The position numbers were made by a program, and so were the translations under genes. A stretch of 64,000 nt of DNA. Source: Bacteroidales bacterium WCE2004 (lineage in GTDB: Bacteria; Bacteroidota; Bacteroidia; Bacteroidales; UBA932). This document shows positions 60,656 through 64,000 of the stretch, in pieces. Position 1 is the first letter of the stretch. Each line of letters begins with the position of its first letter. The stretch covers positions 167,144 to 231,143 of the forward strand of contig FUZR01000001.1 of the NCBI GenBank assembly GCA_900167895.1, given 5' to 3'. Under the pieces are notes generated by a model, which ran no database searches, was not told the DNA's origin, and saw only the letters and a program-made list of their open reading frames with translations.

Positions 60656-61659
60656 TGGCACCCCAGCCCATCCTGTCCATCGTCATCCCGGCGTACAATG
60701 CCTCCCGGTACTGTGCGGCGTGCTTCGACTCCATCCTCCGCAACGACAGCGGCGCGGACCGTTTCGAGGTCGTCGTCGTGGACGACGGCTCGATGGACGC
60801 GACGCCGGACATCGCCCAGGTCTACAGCCTGGTGCACGAGCCGTTCCGCTGCATCCGGCAGGACAACAGCGGCGTCAGCGTCGCGCGCAAGAACGGCTGC
60901 CGCGAGGCCCGGGGCCAGTACATCTGGTTCGTCGACAGCGACGACTACCTGGAGGACCGTGCCGTGGACCGCATGCTGGCGACCATCGCCGCGCACCCGG
61001 ACACGGATACCTTCATCGCCCCGATCAAACTGCGGGACGAGGACACCGAACGCGAATGGATCAAGGATTTCGCCCCGGCGCCGGAAGGGACCCTGCGGGG
61101 CAAGGACTACCTCCGGCGGCGCCCCGTGTCGGTCTGCCCGGTCCAGTTCGTCTTCAGGAAGCAGCTGTTCGCCAATCCCTGGGTCCGTTTCCCGGAAGGG
61201 GTGCGCCACGAAGACGAATACTTCTGCCGCGTGCTCCAGTATTTCTCCGGGACGGTCACGGTGCTGGACGAGCCGCTGTATGTCTACCGCCAGTGGGGCG
61301 GCTCTTTCATGAATTCCGCTTCCTGCAGGTCCATGTCCGACATGGTCGAAGTCTACAGGCAGCTGAAATCCTTCATCGAAGAGCGGGCGGACGCCGAAGA
61401 CCGCGACTGGCTCCGCGCCGACGCCTTCTCCTTCCTGATGGGCACGCATTTCTGGCATATCGACCGCCTGAAGAGCGATGGTTTCCAGTCCTTCCGGAGG
61501 GACAACATCGGCTTCCTGCTGCAGGAATTCGACGAAAACAAGCGCCTGCTTCCGCGCAAGGACCGGCTGCTGGGCAGCCTCATCCTCAACTGCCCCGGCC
61601 TGTTCGCCGACCTGATGAAAATCAAGAACCTGCTGAAAGGCAGGAAAAAGACCGCATAA
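60655..61659 (+). CDS. Family 2 glycosyltransferase
   Basis: A 334-residue GT-A enzyme of the glycan pathway. The N-terminus is LSIVIPAYNASRYCAACFDS, then VVVVDDGSMDATPDIA (nucleotide-sugar site) and the metal motif YIWFVDSDDY (about 90-99), followed by the acceptor region with RHEDEYFCRVLQYF (catalytic-base candidate Glu/Asp pair). The start ATG overlaps the flippase stop by one base; the frame open further upstream lies inside the flippase gene. Sugar specificity cannot be read. Confidence 0.92.
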   Translation: MAPQPILSIVIPAYNASRYCAACFDSILRNDSGADRFEVVVVDDGSMDATPDIAQVYSLVHEPFRCIRQDNSGVSVARKNGCREARGQYIWFVDSDDYLEDRAVDRMLATIAAHPDTDTFIAPIKLRDEDTEREWIKDFAPAPEGTLRGKDYLRRRPVSVCPVQFVFRKQLFANPWVRFPEGVRHEDEYFCRVLQYFSGTVTVLDEPLYVYRQWGGSFMNSASCRSMSDMVEVYRQLKSFIEERADAEDRDWLRADAFSFLMGTHFWHIDRLKSDGFQSFRRDNIGFLLQEFDENKRLLPRKDRLLGSLILNCPGLFADLMKIKNLLKGRKKTA

Positions 61660-61662
61660 CCC

Positions 61663-62481
61663 ATGCGCCACGCCTGGCTCATCATCGCACACAACGAATT
61701 CGGGGTCCTGCAGAAGCTGGTCTCGATGCTGGACGACGGCCGCAGCGACTTCTATGTCCACATCGACAGGAAGGTCGCGGCCCTGCCGGAGCTCCACGTG
61801 GAGAAAGGGCACCTGACGTTCCTGCAGAAGCGCATCAACGTGAGTTGGGGCACCGTTTCCCAGATCCGGACGGAGCTGCTGCTCCTCGACACCGCCCTGA
61901 AGAACGGCCCGTACGCCCACTACCACATCCTCTCCGGGACGCACCTGCCGCTCCGGCCCGTCGAAGAGCTGCTGCGCTACTACGACAGCCACGCGCACCA
62001 GGAGATCATGCGGTTCTGGAAACCCAACGAGGGAGACGCCGACTTCAAGCTGCGGCGCTACCATTTCCCGATGCGGCATTTCAAGGTCCCGGGCCACGCG
62101 TTCTGCCGCGCGGTGGAGACCTTCATCTGGCGGGCCGCCCTGAAGGTCCAGAAGGTCTTCGGCATCCGCCACCTCAGGCACGTGGATTTCCGGAAGACGG
62201 ACAACTGGATGAGCCTGACGGAGCGGGGAGCCCGCTTCCTGGTCGACAACCGGGCCCGCATTCTGCGGAAATACAGATGGTCCTTCTGCGGCGACGAGTA
62301 TTTCGCCGCCACGGAGCTGTGCGCCGAAAAGGACAGGTTCGACATCCTGGACGACCAGCAGCTCCTCTATGTAGAATTCCTCGGAGACACCCCCCGGTCC
62401 TTCGCCGTGGACGCCTATCCGAGGCTCCAGGAGACCCGGTATCTCTGGGCCCGCAAGTTTTCGATGAGCCATGAAGGCTGA
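61663..62481 (+). CDS. Family 14 glycosyltransferase (core-2/I-branching-like)
   Basis: The protein has 272 residues and shows the GT14 pattern of bacterial beta-1,6-N-acetylglucosaminyl- or xylosyl-transferase-like proteins: HAWLIIAHNEFGVLQKLVSM, FYVHIDRK, VSWGTVSQIRTELLLLDTAL, HYHILSGTHLPLRP and SFCGDEYFAAT near the C-terminal acceptor site. It adds a branch or main-chain sugar in the repeat unit. It lies 3 bases after the GT2 gene and its end overlaps the second acyltransferase by 11 bases. Confidence 0.88.
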   Translation: MRHAWLIIAHNEFGVLQKLVSMLDDGRSDFYVHIDRKVAALPELHVEKGHLTFLQKRINVSWGTVSQIRTELLLLDTALKNGPYAHYHILSGTHLPLRPVEELLRYYDSHAHQEIMRFWKPNEGDADFKLRRYHFPMRHFKVPGHAFCRAVETFIWRAALKVQKVFGIRHLRHVDFRKTDNWMSLTERGARFLVDNRARILRKYRWSFCGDEYFAATELCAEKDRFDILDDQQLLYVEFLGDTPRSFAVDAYPRLQETRYLWARKFSMSHEG

Positions 62482-63550
62482 TTGGACAGAACTTCAGTCG
62501 AAGACGATCGACGCGCTCCGCTTCCCGATGGCGGTGGCGGTCGTGGTCCTGCACAACTGCAAGGACCTGATCCTGCATGCGACGGGGCCGATGAAGGCCC
62601 TCTGCATCTTCTTCCAGGAGGGCATCTGCCGGCTGGCCGTCCCCTGCTTCTTCTTCATCTCCGGCTACCTGTTCTTCAACAGGCTGCACGAATGGTCCTG
62701 GGACGAGTGGGGCCGGAAGCTGAAAAACAGGGTCCGGACGCTGCTGGTCCCCTACCTCCTCTGGAACGTCATCGCCCTGCTGGCCTACTGGGCCTGGTAC
62801 AACCTCCACACGGGACCGGTCTCCCTGTACCAGCAGTTCCTCGAATATGGCGGCGTCCGGATGTTCTGGAGCGTCACCGGCAGCCTGCCCGTCGGTTCGC
62901 AGGCCTTCCCCGTGGACGGTCCCCTCTGGTTCATCCGCGACCTGATGTTCTACATCCTGGCCACGCCGCTGGTCTACCTGTTCATCCGCCGGGCGCGGGT
63001 CTATGGCGTCCTGGCCCTGGGCGTCGTGTTCCTGGCCTTCCGCCGGGTGGTGCCGGAAGGGCTGCTGTTCTTCGTCTTCGGCGCCTTCATGCAGCTCTCC
63101 GGCCGGAACGTCCTGCAGACGGTCTGGCCCTTCCGGACCCGGCTGCTCATCCTGACCTCCCTGTTCCTGGCCATGACCTGCTGCCTCAACGACGTCTCCG
63201 AGTACTGGTGCCGGTTCTGCAAGTTCTTCCTCATCGTCTGCGGCATCGGCGCAGCCTTCTGCCTGGCCGCCTGGAACTGGGAGAGCCGCAAGAGCCTGTC
63301 CGCGCCCTTCCTGGCCCGCAGCAGTTTCTTCATCTTCGCCGCGCACGAGGTCCTCATCCTGCAGAACGTCGCCCGACCGCTCGTCGGATCGGTCGTCCCC
63401 ATGCATACGGGCTGGGGCGACATCATAGCCTTTTTCCTGGTGCCCGCGCTCGCCGTCGCCCTCTGTCTGGGCCTGCTCTTCGTCATGCAGAAGGCCCTGC
63501 CCCGCACGACCGGCGTCCTGACGGGCAGCCGGCACCTGCAAACCGCATAA
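62471..63550 (+). CDS. Acyltransferase-3 family membrane protein (second copy)
   Basis: The protein has 359 residues and about ten membrane helices. It is clearly paralogous to the first copy: LQSKTIDALRFPMAVAVVVL then His, GICRLAVPCFFFISGYLFFN, RTLLVPYLLWNVIALLAYW and WFIRDLMFYILATPLVYLF. It predicts O-acylation of a second sugar position in the surface glycan. It begins inside the end of the GT14 gene (11-base overlap), a sign of tight coupling. Confidence 0.9.
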   Translation: MKADWTELQSKTIDALRFPMAVAVVVLHNCKDLILHATGPMKALCIFFQEGICRLAVPCFFFISGYLFFNRLHEWSWDEWGRKLKNRVRTLLVPYLLWNVIALLAYWAWYNLHTGPVSLYQQFLEYGGVRMFWSVTGSLPVGSQAFPVDGPLWFIRDLMFYILATPLVYLFIRRARVYGVLALGVVFLAFRRVVPEGLLFFVFGAFMQLSGRNVLQTVWPFRTRLLILTSLFLAMTCCLNDVSEYWCRFCKFFLIVCGIGAAFCLAAWNWESRKSLSAPFLARSSFFIFAAHEVLILQNVARPLVGSVVPMHTGWGDIIAFFLVPALAVALCLGLLFVMQKALPRTTGVLTGSRHLQTA

Positions 63551-63554
63551 CGCC

Positions 63555-64000
63555 ATGACGCTCAAAGAACGATTCCTCGAATGGTGGATCCGCCCGGAGA
63601 GATACTACATCCGGCGCTACCTCCGCTTCCTGCGGAAAGAGGAGAAATACACCTTCACCGCCCCGAACCAGCTGCGCTGCTTCTGGTACCGCGGCCGCAA
63701 GAACCGGCTGGGATCCCGGCTGGGTTTCATCATCAGCGCAGGCTGCTTCGGGGAAGACCTGCACCTGGAGCACTACGGCTCCGTGATCGTCAACCCCAAG
63801 GCCCGCATCGGCAAGGGCTGCATCATCCATGGCAACTGCTGCATCGGCAGCAACGGCGGCTATCCCGACGACTCGCCGGTCATCGGGGACAATGTCGACA
63901 TCGGGCAGAACGCCCAGATCCTCGGCGGCATCCGCATCGCGGACAACGTCCGCATCGGGGCCGGGGCGGTGGTCGTGAAGGACGTCCTGACGCCCGGCGT
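63555..64000 (+). CDS. Hexapeptide-repeat O-acetyltransferase (serine acetyltransferase-like), partial at window end
   Basis: The frame runs from the ATG at 63555 to the window edge (148 codons seen). After an N-terminal part of about 55 residues (FLEWWIRPERYYIRRYLRFL) the left-handed beta-helix begins with ISAGCFGEDLHLEHYGSVIV, then IGKGCIIHGNCCIGS, PVIGDNVDIGQNAQILGGI and IADNVRIGAGAVVVKDV. The catalytic His candidate is in HYGS or IHGN. Such proteins in polysaccharide loci acetylate nucleotide sugars or glycan intermediates. It follows the second acyltransferase by 4 bases. The C-terminus lies outside. Confidence 0.85.
   Translation, partial: MTLKERFLEWWIRPERYYIRRYLRFLRKEEKYTFTAPNQLRCFWYRGRKNRLGSRLGFIISAGCFGEDLHLEHYGSVIVNPKARIGKGCIIHGNCCIGSNGGYPDDSPVIGDNVDIGQNAQILGGIRIADNVRIGAGAVVVKDVLTPG

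Noticed and set aside
59216..63565. Minus-strand frames opposite the flippase and glycosyltransferase genes
   Set aside because: Gln/Asp/Glu/Arg-rich translations with no fold, mirrored by real genes in the sense strand.
1..64000. CRISPR arrays, insertion sequences, prophage genes, integrases or invertible promoters
   Set aside because: Looked for regularly spaced repeats, transposase or recombinase motifs and inverted repeats flanking capsule promoters; none could be supported.

Overview
The window looks like the chromosome of an anaerobic, GC-rich Bacteroidota (Bacteroidales-type) bacterium. Evidence: tandem SusC/SusD pairs, fimbrillin and DUF3575/DUF5119 genes, a UpxY-type NusG paralogue, a pyruvate:ferredoxin oxidoreductase with an 8Fe-8S ferredoxin, and many promoters with the Bacteroidota -7 box TAnnTTTG about 18-20 bases after a TTG-type -33 box. 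The genus cannot be fixed from sequence alone.

Layout. (1) 1-12174: a glycan-utilisation locus. The minus-strand genes susC2, susD2, susC1, susD1 and an IPT/TIG lipoprotein (cut by the window edge) diverge from a GH5 endoglucanase-type lipoprotein. (2) 12179-19195: mixed small genes (AlaX-like tRNA editing protein, membrane protein, methyltransferase-like protein, XRE regulator with zinc ribbon, CDF cation exporter, secreted proteins of unknown function, S41 peptidase), running up to tRNA-Arg(CCG) and a strongly folded intergenic block. (3) 19643-28476: fabD, pdxB, nifJ and an M16 peptidase with a large 5' leader hairpin. (4) 28673-35184: a self-contained operon of two AMP-dependent acyl-activating enzymes around KAS III, FabK and KAS II. 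It is followed by a LysR-HTH/amidohydrolase fusion gene. (5) 36715-43443: ferredoxin, a DUF1573 protein, parE-type topoisomerase, ABC exporter, and a histidine kinase/receiver pair. (6) 43837-49054: a fimbrial operon (DUF3575, DUF5119, fimbrillin) divergent from a membrane-anchored AraC regulator. (7) 49169-50327: rpsF-rpsR-rplI. (8) 50456-64000: a surface polysaccharide locus. It holds an initiating sugar transferase, UpxY antiterminator, a 62-residue peptide gene, a fimbrillin/LRR-like lipoprotein, a nucleotidyltransferase on the opposite strand, two acyltransferase-3 proteins, a beta-barrel protein, TagD-like and TagB/F-like phosphoglycerol genes, a Wzx flippase, GT2 and GT14 glycosyltransferases and a hexapeptide acetyltransferase cut by the window edge.

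How they work together. SusC/D import glycans released by the GH5 enzyme; PFOR and ferredoxin serve fermentation. The polysaccharide locus appears to build an acylated glycan that may carry glycerol-phosphate. The most unusual items are the LysR-amidohydrolase fusion, the five-gene acyl operon that lacks ACP, ketoreductase and dehydratase, the small peptide gene in the polysaccharide locus, and the structured block beside tRNA-Arg. No CRISPR array, transposase or phage gene was recognised.
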